Assembly (NCBI GenBank): GCA_028527945.1
Contig: JAQQAK010000382.1
Coordinates: 1 to 24,426, forward strand
Reading direction: 5' to 3'
Length of the DNA stretch: 24,426 nucleotides
DNA from: Spirochaetaceae bacterium
GTDB taxonomy: Bacteria; Spirochaetota; Spirochaetia; UBA9216
Shown here: in pieces, positions 1 to 8,223 of the stretch
Position numbering within the stretch: position 1 is the stretch's first letter
How the letters are laid out: every line of letters starts with the position of its first letter
Notes under the pieces: model-generated
Database searches by the model: none
What the model saw: only the letters and a program-made list of their open reading frames with translations
Told to the model about the DNA's origin: nothing
Made by a program: the position numbers and the translations under genes

Positions 1-27
1 TAATGATTTCTTAATGTTTATTTTCAT
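1..27 (-). CDS. Start of an unidentified minus-strand gene, cut by the window edge
   Basis: Read on the minus strand, a strong Shine-Dalgarno sequence (AAAGGAGAAG) lies six to seven bases before an ATG at 27, followed by nine sense codons reading MKINIKKSL before the window ends. The lysine-rich, then hydrophobic beginning would suit a signal peptide or membrane anchor, but too little is visible to name a product. The long AT-rich leader and the palindrome at 90-105 suggest the gene has its own promoter here. What is seen is only the ribosome binding site and the start; that it is a real gene is inferred. Confidence 0.55.
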
Positions 28-89
28 TAAATCTTCTCCTTTGTTGAATATTAAATAATAAAAATTTATACACTATAAAAATAGTTTTC

Positions 90-105
90 TTTAACAAATG
101 TTAAA
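90..105. promoter_or_regulatory. 16-bp palindrome, operator candidate
   Basis: TTTAACA and TGTTAAA form perfect 7-bp arms around a central AA. It lies about 65 bp upstream of the start codon at 27 (minus strand), where a weak minus-strand promoter could be drawn (-10 TATAAA at 70-65, -35 region near 94-89). A dimeric repressor or activator site is plausible. In such AT-rich DNA chance palindromes are common, so the call is tentative. Confidence 0.3.
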
Positions 106-120
106 ATTTGATATAAAATG

Positions 121-139
121 GTGCCCTGTAAAATGAAAT
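121..139 (+). repeat. Left terminal inverted repeat of the IS30 relic
   Basis: Sequence GTGCCCTGTAAAATGAAAT. It matches the reverse complement of 538-556 at 17 of 19 positions and lies just beyond the 3' end of the transposase fragment, where a terminal repeat should be. Confidence 0.8.
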
Positions 140-151
140 AATTATTTTAAC

Positions 152-434
152 TCATGTTGCGACCTCCCAAAAGGCAGAGATTTTAAAAATAGTTCCCATT
201 TGTTTACATGAAGCTTCAAGAAGCTTATCACCTCCAAGTATTTTTCTCGGATATGTGTTCATCCAATTTTGTATCTTACATATTCCTGATAGTTCGATAT
301 TTCCTAAACCAGAACCTTTAGGAATAAAACGTCTTATAATTCCAATAATATTTTTCATTTATTCCGTTGTGACAATATTACAATCTCAACCTTTCTTCCA
401 AAGTAGAATGTGAATGCTTGCAGGCCTTTTCCAT
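152..434 (-). pseudogene. IS30-family transposase remnant (N- and C-terminal pieces)
   Basis: On the minus strand an ATG at 434 begins MEKACKHSHSTLEERLRL and meets a stop at 380-378; this resembles the KHLTLEER opening typical of IS30 transposases. After the stop another frame reads NGINE, then the frame from 358 reads IIGIIRRFIPKG followed by WMNTYPRKILGG, which is the conserved IS30 C-terminal region (NENxNGLIRRFIPKG and NxRPRKxLGxxxPxE). It ends at 152. Normal IS30 transposases are about 300-390 residues; here fewer than 100 remain, with a stop codon, a frameshift near 360 and no DDE core. The piece at 358-152 is open but is not a functional gene. Family assignment rests on motif recognition, not a search. 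Confidence 0.75.
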
Positions 435-537
435 GATAAGCTTATTTTGCTCAGTGATTTTCCTGTTATTTTTTTTGTTTTTTCAAACTTTTTATAGCAA
501 TTAGCCATGGGACTGTATTTTTTAGTTTTTTACGTGC

Positions 538-556
538 ATTTTATTTTACTGGGCAC
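538..556 (-). repeat. Right terminal inverted repeat of the IS30 relic
   Basis: Read on the minus strand this is GTGCCCAGTAAAATAAAAT, differing from the left repeat at two positions. It lies about 100 bp upstream of the transposase start at 434, in the leader of the ancestral element. Confidence 0.8.
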
Positions 557-577
557 ATAATATATTTTAAACGCTGA

Positions 578-606
578 CTGACAAAATAGGTTAGAACATA
601 TAAAAT
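578..606 (+). promoter_or_regulatory. Sigma-70-type promoter, leaderless arrangement
   Basis: CTGACA at 578-583 (5 of 6 to consensus), a 17-bp spacer and TAAAAT at 601-606 (5 of 6). The ATG at 614 begins after only seven more bases, so transcription would start at or beside the start codon. No Shine-Dalgarno sequence precedes the ATG. The promoter lies outside the IS30 relic, whose right end is at 556. Confidence 0.5.
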
Positions 607-613
607 ATCAAAC

Positions 614-2782
614 ATGAAATCGACTCAATTTCTGTCACAAAAAGAAAAAGAAACAGGAATAAAATATCTTTCAAAACATCAAAGATTTAATGGTAGTGGT
701 TTTAATTTCTTGGGAGACGCGTCAATTTCTCTTCTTGCAATCTACTTTGGTGCAAATAATGTTCAACTTGGATACTTGTCATCAACCTTATATGTGTCAG
801 GAGTACTTCTTCTTTTAGTTCCCAAAATATTTGCCGGTGCCAATTTTTCAAAACTCTACTTCTGGGCATGGCTAACGCGTGGACTGCTTTGTCTTTTATA
901 TTCATTATTATGGTTTGTTACAGGTAATACAGCAGTAATGATTATAATGATAACCTACTCTCTTTTTTGCGGTACAAGAATTATAGGAGCGTCTCTTTAT
1001 CAGCCAATAATCAAAATGCTTTCAAACTCACGCAACCGTGGTGAAATAGTTGGAAAAGCATCAATAAATTTCCAGGTTACAGTATCACTTTCTAAAGTAG
1101 CAAGCTTTATAATGACATCCATTGAAAAGTTCTCCGGCGCGGCAGGAATTCTACTTCTTCAATACGTAGGACTTATTTTTAATACTCTTGCTGCAATAAA
1201 TATAAATAAAGTTCCATGCCGAGAAACTGTAACATACAAAAAAGGGAATAATATCTGGAAAACCTTTGTCTCAGCTATGAAGGAAAAAGAATTAAGACCA
1301 GCAATCTTCATAAGCTGGGCAAATGTCAGTTTAATAATATTGTTTAGTTTTATTATACCTTTTTTAAGGCGTGAAGCTCACTTTTCAACAAGCATGATCT
1401 TCCTCTATTCTCTGGTAATTTCAGGTTCCACAATCTTTGCTGGACTATATACAAAATCTTTCGCGGACAGACTTGGAAGCAAGCCTCTTTTGTTTGTCAG
1501 CTTTCTTGCGTCAGCAGCCTGTTTTTTAATATGGGTCTTTTTACCGGCAGAAACACCCAAATATATAATACTGCCTTTAGCCCTATGTACAGGCTTTTTT
1601 ATATATTCAAATGACATGTTAGTAGGAAGAATTCTTGTCAGAAACCTGCCGGAAAAAGATATTGTAAGCTATAACGCAATGATAAATTTTGTCATAGCTT
1701 TAATCTCTATAGCAGTTGGGACAGGAGGAGGTCTCTTAGCAGACAATCTTTCAAAAGCAAATATTCATACAGCCAATATTTACAGTTTAACCTTCTTTTC
1801 TGCGGTTCTAATTGCTGTTCTATCAATATTTTTGACATTGAAACTGGCAGAACCTGAAAGCCGCTCTAAACGTGAAGTAATTGGAATATTATTTTCTCCG
1901 ACAAACCTTCAGTCTTTCAGATTGATAGGCCGTCTTGAAAAAGAAAAGGATCCGGTAAACCGCAGAACAATTCTTATGCATATCGGAAAAACAGATAACG
2001 CACTGACAACAGAAGAACTACATTCCATAATGGCAAACCCATATTCCGGAGACAAGGGAGAGATAATAAAATCTTTGTTCAACTTTCCTCGAAAAAAAAT
2101 CTTACCGGATCTGCTAAAAGAAGCAGAAAACCCATCAGCCATATATCGCATTGAAGCAATTTTCGCCCTTGGAGCGCATCCGTCGCCTGAATCAGAAAAA
2201 CTGCTGGAAAAATTATTATTTGATAAAAATCCGGAGATAAGATCCAACGCGGCTAAATCTCTCAGTCGTATTGGAGGTTCCAGACAAGCTGATGAAATAA
2301 AAAGGCAGGCTGTAGATGCTCAAGGCATATGGAACAAAATGAATTACATAGTGGCTCTAAAAAATGTTGATACAGAAGGAGAATACCTTGAGCACATCTT
2401 TTCTCCGGATATTCTTAATGAAAATAAAACCTTCAGACAGGTAATTTACAGCCTCTATGCTGACATTTTGGGGTTCACTCCGGGATTAGATGAATTTTAT
2501 AAGAAACGTAATCTTAAAAAAGGTGAAGGAATAAATGATTTTCTTGATGAGGCAAGAGATGTTCAAGGATTTCTCGAGAGCAGAGATGATTTTGTAAACT
2601 GGCTCAGTAACGATGAGACAGAAACAGTATGCAAACGCTGCATAGAGCTTTTGAAAGATTCTGAAATTGACACAAAATTGATTCATCTAAAAAAATCAAT
2701 AATAAAAATGCCTGTAAAAGAAAGGGATTATGATGATGCCCTTGCGGTATTATACCTGACATATAATTTATTAAAACAATAA
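614..2782 (+). CDS. MFS-like membrane transporter with C-terminal HEAT-repeat region
   Basis: A 722-residue protein in two parts. Residues about 20-420 hold some twelve hydrophobic segments separated by short basic loops, as in the major facilitator superfamily; basic loops such as NSRNRGEIVGK and the KSFADRLGSKP stretch resemble MFS cytoplasmic loops. Residues about 450-720 are soluble, predicted cytoplasmic and mostly helical. Around 485-555 they read like HEAT/PBS repeats (YRIEAIFALGAH, then PEIRSNAAKSLSRIGG). MFS proteins are usually 400-450 residues, so the roughly 270-residue tail is an extension. The substrate cannot be told. The HEAT region may bind a partner or regulate transport; this is inference. 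The start at 614 has no ribosome binding site but fits a leaderless transcript. The gene stands alone and converges on the phosphorylase gene. Confidence 0.75.
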   Translation: MKSTQFLSQKEKETGIKYLSKHQRFNGSGFNFLGDASISLLAIYFGANNVQLGYLSSTLYVSGVLLLLVPKIFAGANFSKLYFWAWLTRGLLCLLYSLLWFVTGNTAVMIIMITYSLFCGTRIIGASLYQPIIKMLSNSRNRGEIVGKASINFQVTVSLSKVASFIMTSIEKFSGAAGILLLQYVGLIFNTLAAININKVPCRETVTYKKGNNIWKTFVSAMKEKELRPAIFISWANVSLIILFSFIIPFLRREAHFSTSMIFLYSLVISGSTIFAGLYTKSFADRLGSKPLLFVSFLASAACFLIWVFLPAETPKYIILPLALCTGFFIYSNDMLVGRILVRNLPEKDIVSYNAMINFVIALISIAVGTGGGLLADNLSKANIHTANIYSLTFFSAVLIAVLSIFLTLKLAEPESRSKREVIGILFSPTNLQSFRLIGRLEKEKDPVNRRTILMHIGKTDNALTTEELHSIMANPYSGDKGEIIKSLFNFPRKKILPDLLKEAENPSAIYRIEAIFALGAHPSPESEKLLEKLLFDKNPEIRSNAAKSLSRIGGSRQADEIKRQAVDAQGIWNKMNYIVALKNVDTEGEYLEHIFSPDILNENKTFRQVIYSLYADILGFTPGLDEFYKKRNLKKGEGINDFLDEARDVQGFLESRDDFVNWLSNDETETVCKRCIELLKDSEIDTKLIHLKKSIIKMPVKERDYDDALAVLYLTYNLLKQ

Positions 2783-2829
2783 TCATAGAAGAGGACCCTT
2801 CTTTACCTACCAATGAATAATCTTACGCT

Positions 2830-2857
2830 AAAAAAAGGGACTCTATTTAAGAGCCCC
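2830..2857 (-). terminator. Rho-independent terminator of the nucleoside phosphorylase gene
   Basis: On the minus strand an 8-bp stem (2857-2850 with 2844-2837, one G-U pair) has a 5-base loop and is followed directly by seven T residues. It begins six bases after the stop codon at 2864. On the plus strand the stem has an A-C mismatch and no T-run, so it probably serves only the minus-strand gene. Confidence 0.75.
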
Positions 2858-2863
2858 CAATGT

Positions 2864-4168
2864 TTATTCTACAATCTTGTATATTAGTTTTTTCTCTTCA
2901 GCTTTTGAACTTCCAATCTTTACAGCAGCTTTAAAACGGTTAACAGCTTCTTCAAGGTTTTTATCATCATTAACATGAAAAACAGCAAGCTCATCTCCTG
3001 CCTTAACCTCGTCTCCCAAACGTTTTTTCATCCAGAGGCCTACAGCAGGATCTATTACATCTTCTTTGGTTTGGCGTCCCGCGCCAAGAAGCATAGCAGA
3101 AAGACCTATTTCAGCATTCTCCATTTCTGTAATCCAGCCGTTTTTATCAGCCTTTACAGAAATAAGATTTTTTGCTTTAGCAAGCCGTCCTGTATCTTCA
3201 CAAACAAGAGGATCTCCACCCTGAGCCTTAATCATTTCAGAGAAAACCTTTAGAGCAGCGCCTGAAGAAAGAGATTTTTCAAGTTTTTCCATTGCTTCAT
3301 CTTCATTTTCGGCCAAATCAGAAACCATCAACATCCATGATGAAAGCGCAAAAATAACATCACGTAAATCTCCGGGATGCCCTCCCTGAAGAATCTCTAT
3401 AGCTTCCTGAACCTCAAGAGCATTTCCAACAGCATTACCAAGAGGCTGGTTCATATCTGTAACAAGAGCAACAGTTCTGCGTCCGGCAAGGTTTCCAATA
3501 TCAACCATAGCCTTTGCAAGAGCAATAGAATCATCTACTGTTTTCATAAACGCGCCGGAACCGGTTTTAACATCAAGAACAATAGCGTCAGCACCAGAAG
3601 CAATCTTCTTACTCATTATAGACGCTGCAATAAGCGACAGATTATCTACGGTCTCTGTAACATCCCGCAAAGCATAGAGCTTTTTATCAGCAGGAACAAG
3701 ATTACCTGTCTGCCCAATGACAGAAACACCTATCGTATTAACAAATTTCTGAAAAACATCCATAGGCTGCTCAATTGATAAGCCCGGAATTGACTCAAGT
3801 TTATCAAGAGTTCCGCCGGTATGCCCAAGTCCGCGACCTGACATTTTTGCGACACGGCCTCCACACGCAGCAACAAGAGGAGCCGCAACAAGCGTAGTAG
3901 TATCTGCTACACCACCGGTTGAATGCTTGTCGACCTTTATACCGCTTATACCTGAAAGATCTACAGTATCTCCAGAGGCAACCATTGAAAGTGTAAGATC
4001 CGTAGTCTCCTGCGCGTTCATTCCATTAAACCAGATAGCCATAAGAAGAGCTGATACCTGATAATCAGGAATACTTCCATCAACATAACCGTTTATAAAA
4101 AAATCAATTTCTTCTTTGGAAAGAACCTTTCCACTTCTCTTTTTATGGATTATATCCGTAATATGCAT
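2864..4168 (-). CDS. pdp: Pyrimidine-nucleoside / thymidine phosphorylase
   Basis: Reversible phosphorolysis of thymidine, uridine or deoxyuridine to the base and (deoxy)ribose 1-phosphate, in cytoplasmic nucleoside salvage. Seen: the phosphate-binding stretch KHSTGG (81-86); the family signature SGRGLGHTGGTLDKLE (110-125); ALRD with Arg168; and SIMSKK with Ser183 and Lys187. From this start, these last three carry the numbers I recall for the Bacillus-type enzyme. The open frame can be extended to a TTG at 4180, but the GGAG inside that TTG region lies seven bases before the ATG at 4168, so the ATG is preferred (434 residues, the usual length). Choosing between deoA (thymidine-specific) and pdp (broad) is not possible by eye. 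A perfect TATAAT at 4222-4217 may be its -10 box, although the -35 is poor. A terminator follows at once. Confidence 0.92.
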   Translation of the reverse strand: MHITDIIHKKRSGKVLSKEEIDFFINGYVDGSIPDYQVSALLMAIWFNGMNAQETTDLTLSMVASGDTVDLSGISGIKVDKHSTGGVADTTTLVAAPLVAACGGRVAKMSGRGLGHTGGTLDKLESIPGLSIEQPMDVFQKFVNTIGVSVIGQTGNLVPADKKLYALRDVTETVDNLSLIAASIMSKKIASGADAIVLDVKTGSGAFMKTVDDSIALAKAMVDIGNLAGRRTVALVTDMNQPLGNAVGNALEVQEAIEILQGGHPGDLRDVIFALSSWMLMVSDLAENEDEAMEKLEKSLSSGAALKVFSEMIKAQGGDPLVCEDTGRLAKAKNLISVKADKNGWITEMENAEIGLSAMLLGAGRQTKEDVIDPAVGLWMKKRLGDEVKAGDELAVFHVNDDKNLEEAVNRFKAAVKIGSSKAEEKKLIYKIVE

Positions 4169-4304
4169 AGAAATCTCCAAAATTGTCCTTATATTGTATT
4201 CCCATTATCTGAAATTATTATAAACTTTTCCAGTGCAAAGGCCACTAAAGCCCAAACTTATTAACAAGCAGAAAGGCCTATTTACAAGATCTTTCAAAAT
4301 AATT

Positions 4305-5672
4305 TTAAATAAGGCTGGACAGTTTATCAAGGTAATCTTTTCCATAAAAGGGAGGGCTCCCATCCATAGTTAGAAGATCTACTATAATTGATAAGCCAGA
4401 ATCTTTTATCAGCGGAGCCTTTTTTAGAGGAACAATAAAGCAGCGATCTTTTTCATCATCAGGCATTAACGCCTTTAACAGACATAGATCTGTTTTTCCA
4501 AATGGGGTACCGCCCCTTAAAACTCCGCCAGGAAGAATACTTAGTTCTCTGTAAGTCATTTCAAACCAGTCTGCAGGATAATAATCAGAAACACCCTGAA
4601 TCCAGACCTTCAATCCTTCTGCGTGCAGTCTATTTATGAGGGCCTTATAACCTCTCCCCCATTCTTCTCCGACCGAAACAGCCGGAGCACGCCCGGCAAC
4701 CTGATCAAGCTGTACAGCATCAGCACCACAGGATTTAAGCATTATAGCCTGCTCAAAAAGATATTCCTCCCAGATCGCAGAGCAAGGATTCATAACAAAA
4801 AACTCATGATTACCATATCTTTCTATGACATAAGTTCCGTCCGCGGTAACACAACGAGAAGACATCAGTTCAGGAAACTTTTCAATAAGTTCAACCTGAA
4901 CGAGTCTTGCGTTTAGATAGCAGGATAATAGAAACCTTTTTTCATGAATTTCATCAGCAGCTTTACACAGTCCATCTGAGCCTCCAAGATCATCCGCTGG
5001 AGTATAATCAGGATATCCCACATCATGCCCGGCCCCATAACCAAAAAGATGTATTATTGAAGGTTTTTCAGAACTTGTATTTTTACCAACAATCTGAGAA
5101 AAACGTTTAGCAAGATCAGGTAAAATTCCAAAATTGGTATCAGGGATAGACGTTCCTTCAGAATCTTTAAACCCAACTTGAAACATAAAAGACTGCTCAG
5201 CCAGTTTTTTATTCTTGGCACAGTCAAAAGCTACTGAACGACTTCTTTCAACAAACTCCCAACGACACTGCTTACCGGAAAATCTGATACGAAGTTTATT
5301 ACAATCATCAGCTAAAAGCCGAATTTCTCTATAACGCCCGCCGCAGTCATCAATAGCATGAAAAAGAAAGCTGGAAGGAGCTTCGCTTTTGTATTCTGAA
5401 AAAAACATAATACCCTGACACATAGAGGTGGCAGGCCAGCCAATTGAAAGACCTTCATTAACAAGATTTTTACTTTGAAGGAGCGGAAAGACATCTTTTA
5501 TATAAAAACTTTCACCTTCACGATTAGGCCATAAAATCTTAACTGCTCCTTCAATTATAAGCTCAAAAACTTCTGGGCAGATATATATATGCTTTATATC
5601 ATCATGTTTAAAAATATGTCCTTTTTGAGATTTTAAACTACAGTTCACTGTTTCAGATTCATAAATCCGCAT
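4305..5672 (-). CDS. Putative TIM-barrel glycoside hydrolase (DUF6259-like)
   Basis: A 455-residue protein without signal peptide, so presumably cytoplasmic. The first ~180 residues look like a beta-rich accessory domain. The rest looks like a (beta/alpha)8 barrel: IIHLFGYGAGHDVGYPDY, then LLSCYLNARLV, ERYGNHEFFVMNP, CGADAVQLDQVAG and LKVWIQGVSDYYPADW, spaced like successive barrel strands. The aspartate in AVQLDQ is a candidate catalytic residue. This pattern recalls DUF6259-type and other glycosyl-hydrolase-clan proteins, but a precise family or substrate cannot be given. It is the last gene of the sugar-uptake operon and overlaps the glycosyltransferase gene by 14 bp, with GAGGGG about ten bases before its ATG. 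A role in splitting the imported glycoside is inferred from that position. No convincing terminator follows in 4181-4304. Confidence 0.6.
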   Translation of the reverse strand: MRIYESETVNCSLKSQKGHIFKHDDIKHIYICPEVFELIIEGAVKILWPNREGESFYIKDVFPLLQSKNLVNEGLSIGWPATSMCQGIMFFSEYKSEAPSSFLFHAIDDCGGRYREIRLLADDCNKLRIRFSGKQCRWEFVERSRSVAFDCAKNKKLAEQSFMFQVGFKDSEGTSIPDTNFGILPDLAKRFSQIVGKNTSSEKPSIIHLFGYGAGHDVGYPDYTPADDLGGSDGLCKAADEIHEKRFLLSCYLNARLVQVELIEKFPELMSSRCVTADGTYVIERYGNHEFFVMNPCSAIWEEYLFEQAIMLKSCGADAVQLDQVAGRAPAVSVGEEWGRGYKALINRLHAEGLKVWIQGVSDYYPADWFEMTYRELSILPGGVLRGGTPFGKTDLCLLKALMPDDEKDRCFIVPLKKAPLIKDSGLSIIVDLLTMDGSPPFYGKDYLDKLSSLI

Positions 5673-7041
5673 AATGTTTCATCCCCTCTTTTATCAATCT
5701 TCGTAGGGCCTTGTACGAATTATTCTTCTCGGCAATCATAAAATTACTGACAAGCCGCTCATTAGTTTTTTCATCAATCAACCATGAAAAAACTTCTTCA
5801 GCACATCTTTCTATGTCTTTAAAAGGCATAGAATATAAACCATTCTCGCCGCGTTCCGCACTGCTTCCCATAGAGACAACACGATATCCAGCCTCCTTTA
5901 TATCTGCTTTATAGACAGGATACTCATAAATCATTATTGGTGTTTTAGAAAAAACTGCTTCAAGGAATTGATTACCCCAGCCTTCATACAAACTTGGATA
6001 AGAAATAAAATCAGCATATGGATAGGTATCAAACAATGAATAGACCTTTCTCCCCTTAACCTCCTTGCGATCAGACCCAATCCACGGATATAGAAAACGA
6101 TATTCTATGCAAAGTTCTTCCATTTGTTTTTCAAGCTGTAATCTATACGGTTCAGCCTCATGCTCAGCATATCCGGCAAGAACAAATACAACCCGGCTGG
6201 CTTCTGTTACAGTTTTGCCATTATAGAGCTGGCTGCCCCTAAGTTTTTCCAGAAAATTATTAGAATTCAAAGCCTTTATAACAGGCGGAACAAGCTCAAT
6301 CCCCTTACGCCTCACAATACGAGTTGCTTGAAGAATAATAATATCATCTTCTCTCAAATCAAAATCGTTTAGAAAACTGCTGTTATATTCGTCTTTTTTC
6401 CACACAGGCTGAGAAAAATTGAGAGTATCAGGAAAGATGAAAGGCACAATGCCTCTTTCAGCTTCAAGTCTTTTTGCAGCAATAGAATTGATTACAGCAT
6501 GTTTCATCCCCGGAAGCCTTGGCGGAACATAATCATTTAGGTAATTTTGTACCCAGAAACAAGATGGAGTTTTAAAATCATCACGTTCCCAGTAAAAATC
6601 ATGATGAGTTGTAAGTGATTTTATTCCAGTTTTCTTTAAGATAGAAGCAAATGCCTTTGCCGCGGCAATATGCCTTCCATGAGAAAAAATATTATGAGTA
6701 AATATAAAAACAGGCTGCTCTCTTTGAATTACTTCAAAGAGTTTTTCTTCTATTATTGACGCTATTTCTTCGATACGCGCAGAAAGTTCCTGTTCATCTA
6801 CCTTTTTATTACAATTTTGCGATGAATTGATAAAAGAGCCAGCTGCAATACATTTAATTTCATTCCTTTCAAAATCAAGTTCGTCAATAATATAATTTGC
6901 GCCACGGCTCCCTGACCCAGCAAGTAAAATAACCTGAAACCCCATTTCTTCAAGAATTGTTTTTCTCTTATCGATTTCCAGAGAAACCCCGTCAGTCCAA
7001 CCTACTCGATAATGAGCAATTAAGACCTTTTGAAGATTCAT
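5659..7041 (-). CDS. GT4-type (GT-B fold) glycosyltransferase
   Basis: A 460-residue predicted cytoplasmic protein. The N-terminal half (about 1-200) begins VLIAHYRVGWTDGVSLEI and includes THHDFYWERDDF. The C-terminal half has an ILQATRIVRRKGIELV segment, which is the start of the sugar-nucleotide domain in GT4 enzymes, and near residue 352 SLYEGWGNQFLEAVF, which fits the E-x7-E motif of retaining GT-B transferases. The acceptor and donor are unknown. Members with a similar HDFYWER segment may act on small compatible-solute glycosides such as glycosylglycerates, but this is a weak recollection. It lies three bases after the ATPase gene and overlaps the glycosidase-like gene, so all three are co-translated. 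An import operon carrying both a glycosyltransferase and a putative glycosidase could make or remodel the imported compound. Confidence 0.75.
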   Translation of the reverse strand: MNLQKVLIAHYRVGWTDGVSLEIDKRKTILEEMGFQVILLAGSGSRGANYIIDELDFERNEIKCIAAGSFINSSQNCNKKVDEQELSARIEEIASIIEEKLFEVIQREQPVFIFTHNIFSHGRHIAAAKAFASILKKTGIKSLTTHHDFYWERDDFKTPSCFWVQNYLNDYVPPRLPGMKHAVINSIAAKRLEAERGIVPFIFPDTLNFSQPVWKKDEYNSSFLNDFDLREDDIIILQATRIVRRKGIELVPPVIKALNSNNFLEKLRGSQLYNGKTVTEASRVVFVLAGYAEHEAEPYRLQLEKQMEELCIEYRFLYPWIGSDRKEVKGRKVYSLFDTYPYADFISYPSLYEGWGNQFLEAVFSKTPIMIYEYPVYKADIKEAGYRVVSMGSSAERGENGLYSMPFKDIERCAEEVFSWLIDEKTNERLVSNFMIAEKNNSYKALRRLIKEGMKHYADL

Positions 7042-7044
7042 TTT

Positions 7045-8127
7045 CTATGAAATTCTCTTCTCAGTTTGCTTATCAAAAAAATGTAAATGACGCATATCAA
7101 AATCAAATGAAATATTATCTCCAGGCCGCAAACTATGATCTGAAGGAACCAGTGTTTTTATAATATTACCTTCAACCTCCAACGCAACAACCTGATGAGC
7201 CCCCTGAGGTTCTACAACAAGAACCTGAGATTTAAGAATTCCATTACCTTCCTTATTTAAAATAAAATCTTCTGGCCTAACTCCAAGAACAATTTCTTCA
7301 TAACCAGAAAGCCTGTCTGAATCTTCTTTGCCAAGTTCAGCTTTAAAAAATTCATGATCAAGAATGGTACAGCCATTTTCTTTTTTAACATCAACATAAA
7401 AGAAGTTTGTAGGCGGGGTGCCTATAAAACCCGCAACAAAAATATCCGCGGATCTGAAATAAACATCCTCAGGGGTTCCTACCTGAACAATCTCACCGTC
7501 TTTCATTATTACAATACGATCAGCCATGCTCATAGCCTCAGACTGATCATGTGTAACAAAAATACTTGTAGCTTCTGTTCGCTGATGAATGGCCTTCAGT
7601 TCTGTGCGCATTATAACTCTGAGTTTGGCATCAAGATTGGAAAGTGGTTCATCCATCAAAAAAAGTTTAGGCCGAACTGCAAGAGCTCTGGCAAGCGCGA
7701 CCCTCTGCTGCTGCCCCCCGGACATCTGACCGGGAAAACGACTCAGCATTGTACCAATCTTAACCATATCAGCAACCTCTTCTACACGGCTCTTTATTTC
7801 TGAAGATGGCAGTTTTTTGAGCTTCAAGGCAAAAGCAATATTATCGTATACAGTCATATGCGGCCAAATCGCGTAATTCTGAAATACCATAGAAATTCCA
7901 CGGTCACGGGGTGGAAGATCTGTAATATCCTTACCCTGAAGAATGATACTACCCCTTGTTGTTTCTTCAAGACCGGCAATCATTCTCATACAGGTAGTCT
8001 TGCCGCAGCCGGAAGGCCCAAGAAAGACAATAAACTCCTTATCCTCGACATCCAGACTCATTCCCTGAACACCCCAGACCCTTTTATTATATTGTTTAGC
8101 TATATCTTTTAATTCAAGTACTGGCAT
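7045..8127 (-). CDS. ABC sugar importer ATPase, UgpC/MsmK/MalK type
   Basis: The 360-residue ATPase that drives the importer encoded upstream. All nucleotide-binding motifs are present: Walker A GPSGCGKTT (37-45), Q-loop Gln83, signature SGGQQQR (136-142), Walker B LFLMDE (155-160), and switch His193 in VTHDQ. The C-terminal ~120 residues form the TOBE/regulatory region typical of the CUT1 class, including LGVRPEDF. TAGGAG lies six bases before the ATG. A 103-bp spacer rich in stem-loops separates it from the second permease gene, unlike the tight joins elsewhere in the operon. Such ATPases can serve several importers, and separate control of this one would fit that; this is inference. Confidence 0.93.
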   Translation of the reverse strand: MPVLELKDIAKQYNKRVWGVQGMSLDVEDKEFIVFLGPSGCGKTTCMRMIAGLEETTRGSIILQGKDITDLPPRDRGISMVFQNYAIWPHMTVYDNIAFALKLKKLPSSEIKSRVEEVADMVKIGTMLSRFPGQMSGGQQQRVALARALAVRPKLFLMDEPLSNLDAKLRVIMRTELKAIHQRTEATSIFVTHDQSEAMSMADRIVIMKDGEIVQVGTPEDVYFRSADIFVAGFIGTPPTNFFYVDVKKENGCTILDHEFFKAELGKEDSDRLSGYEEIVLGVRPEDFILNKEGNGILKSQVLVVEPQGAHQVVALEVEGNIIKTLVPSDHSLRPGDNISFDFDMRHLHFFDKQTEKRIS

Positions 8128-8147
8128 TTTTTCTCCTACAAATAAAC

Positions 8148-8223
8148 ATTGCCATAAATGGCAATTATAATTGCTAAGTTTGCTCTTCTAAACTTAAGAA
8201 CACTAACAGCATACAAATATGCT
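8148..8223 (-). repeat. Cluster of stem-loops between permease and ATPase genes
   Basis: Four inverted repeats fill the spacer: ATTGCCAT/ATGGCAAT at 8148-8165 (perfect 8-bp arms, 2-base centre); the 14-bp palindrome GCAATTATAATTGC at 8161-8174; TAAGTTT/AAACTTA at 8175-8196 (8-base loop); and AGCATA/TATGCT at 8208-8223 (4-base loop). The first two share GGCAAT, so they cannot form together and would be alternative pairings. None is followed by a T-run on the minus strand, so these are not ordinary terminators. A protein-binding site, mRNA-processing site or 3' stability element is possible. Confidence 0.55.

Larger units (their letters stand above)
121..556 (-). mobile_element. Internally deleted IS30-family element, MITE-like relic
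   Basis: A 436-bp segment bounded by imperfect terminal inverted repeats that match at 17 of 19 positions (121-139 against the reverse complement of 538-556). It contains two pieces of one IS30-type transposase gene, on the minus strand: the first 18 codons (434-378) and about 68 codons from the C-terminal end (358-152). The central part, which should carry the DDE catalytic residues, is missing. Full IS30 elements are about 1 kb, so some 600 bp appear to be lost. The element could move only if a related transposase acted on its ends. No clear target-site duplication is visible: the flanks are AAATG on the left and ATAAT on the right. Confidence 0.8.

Noticed and set aside
152..358. A 68-codon open frame as a stand-alone small gene
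   Set aside because: Its sequence is the C-terminal IS30 transposase region and it lies inside a pair of matching terminal inverted repeats, so it is a relic.
2788..2803. AGAAG/CTTCT as a terminator for the MFS-HEAT gene
   Set aside because: Only a 5-bp stem with no real T-run follows. Not listed as a feature.
4169..4180. Upstream TTG start of the nucleoside phosphorylase gene
   Set aside because: The TTGGAG contains the ribosome binding site for the ATG at 4168. The same reasoning moved the starts at 10253 and 17690; at 9349 it was the AGGGGG before 9319 that decided.
4237..4279. Two copies of AAAGGCC downstream of the glycosidase-like gene as a terminator
   Set aside because: They are direct, not inverted, copies and do not form a useful hairpin on either strand.
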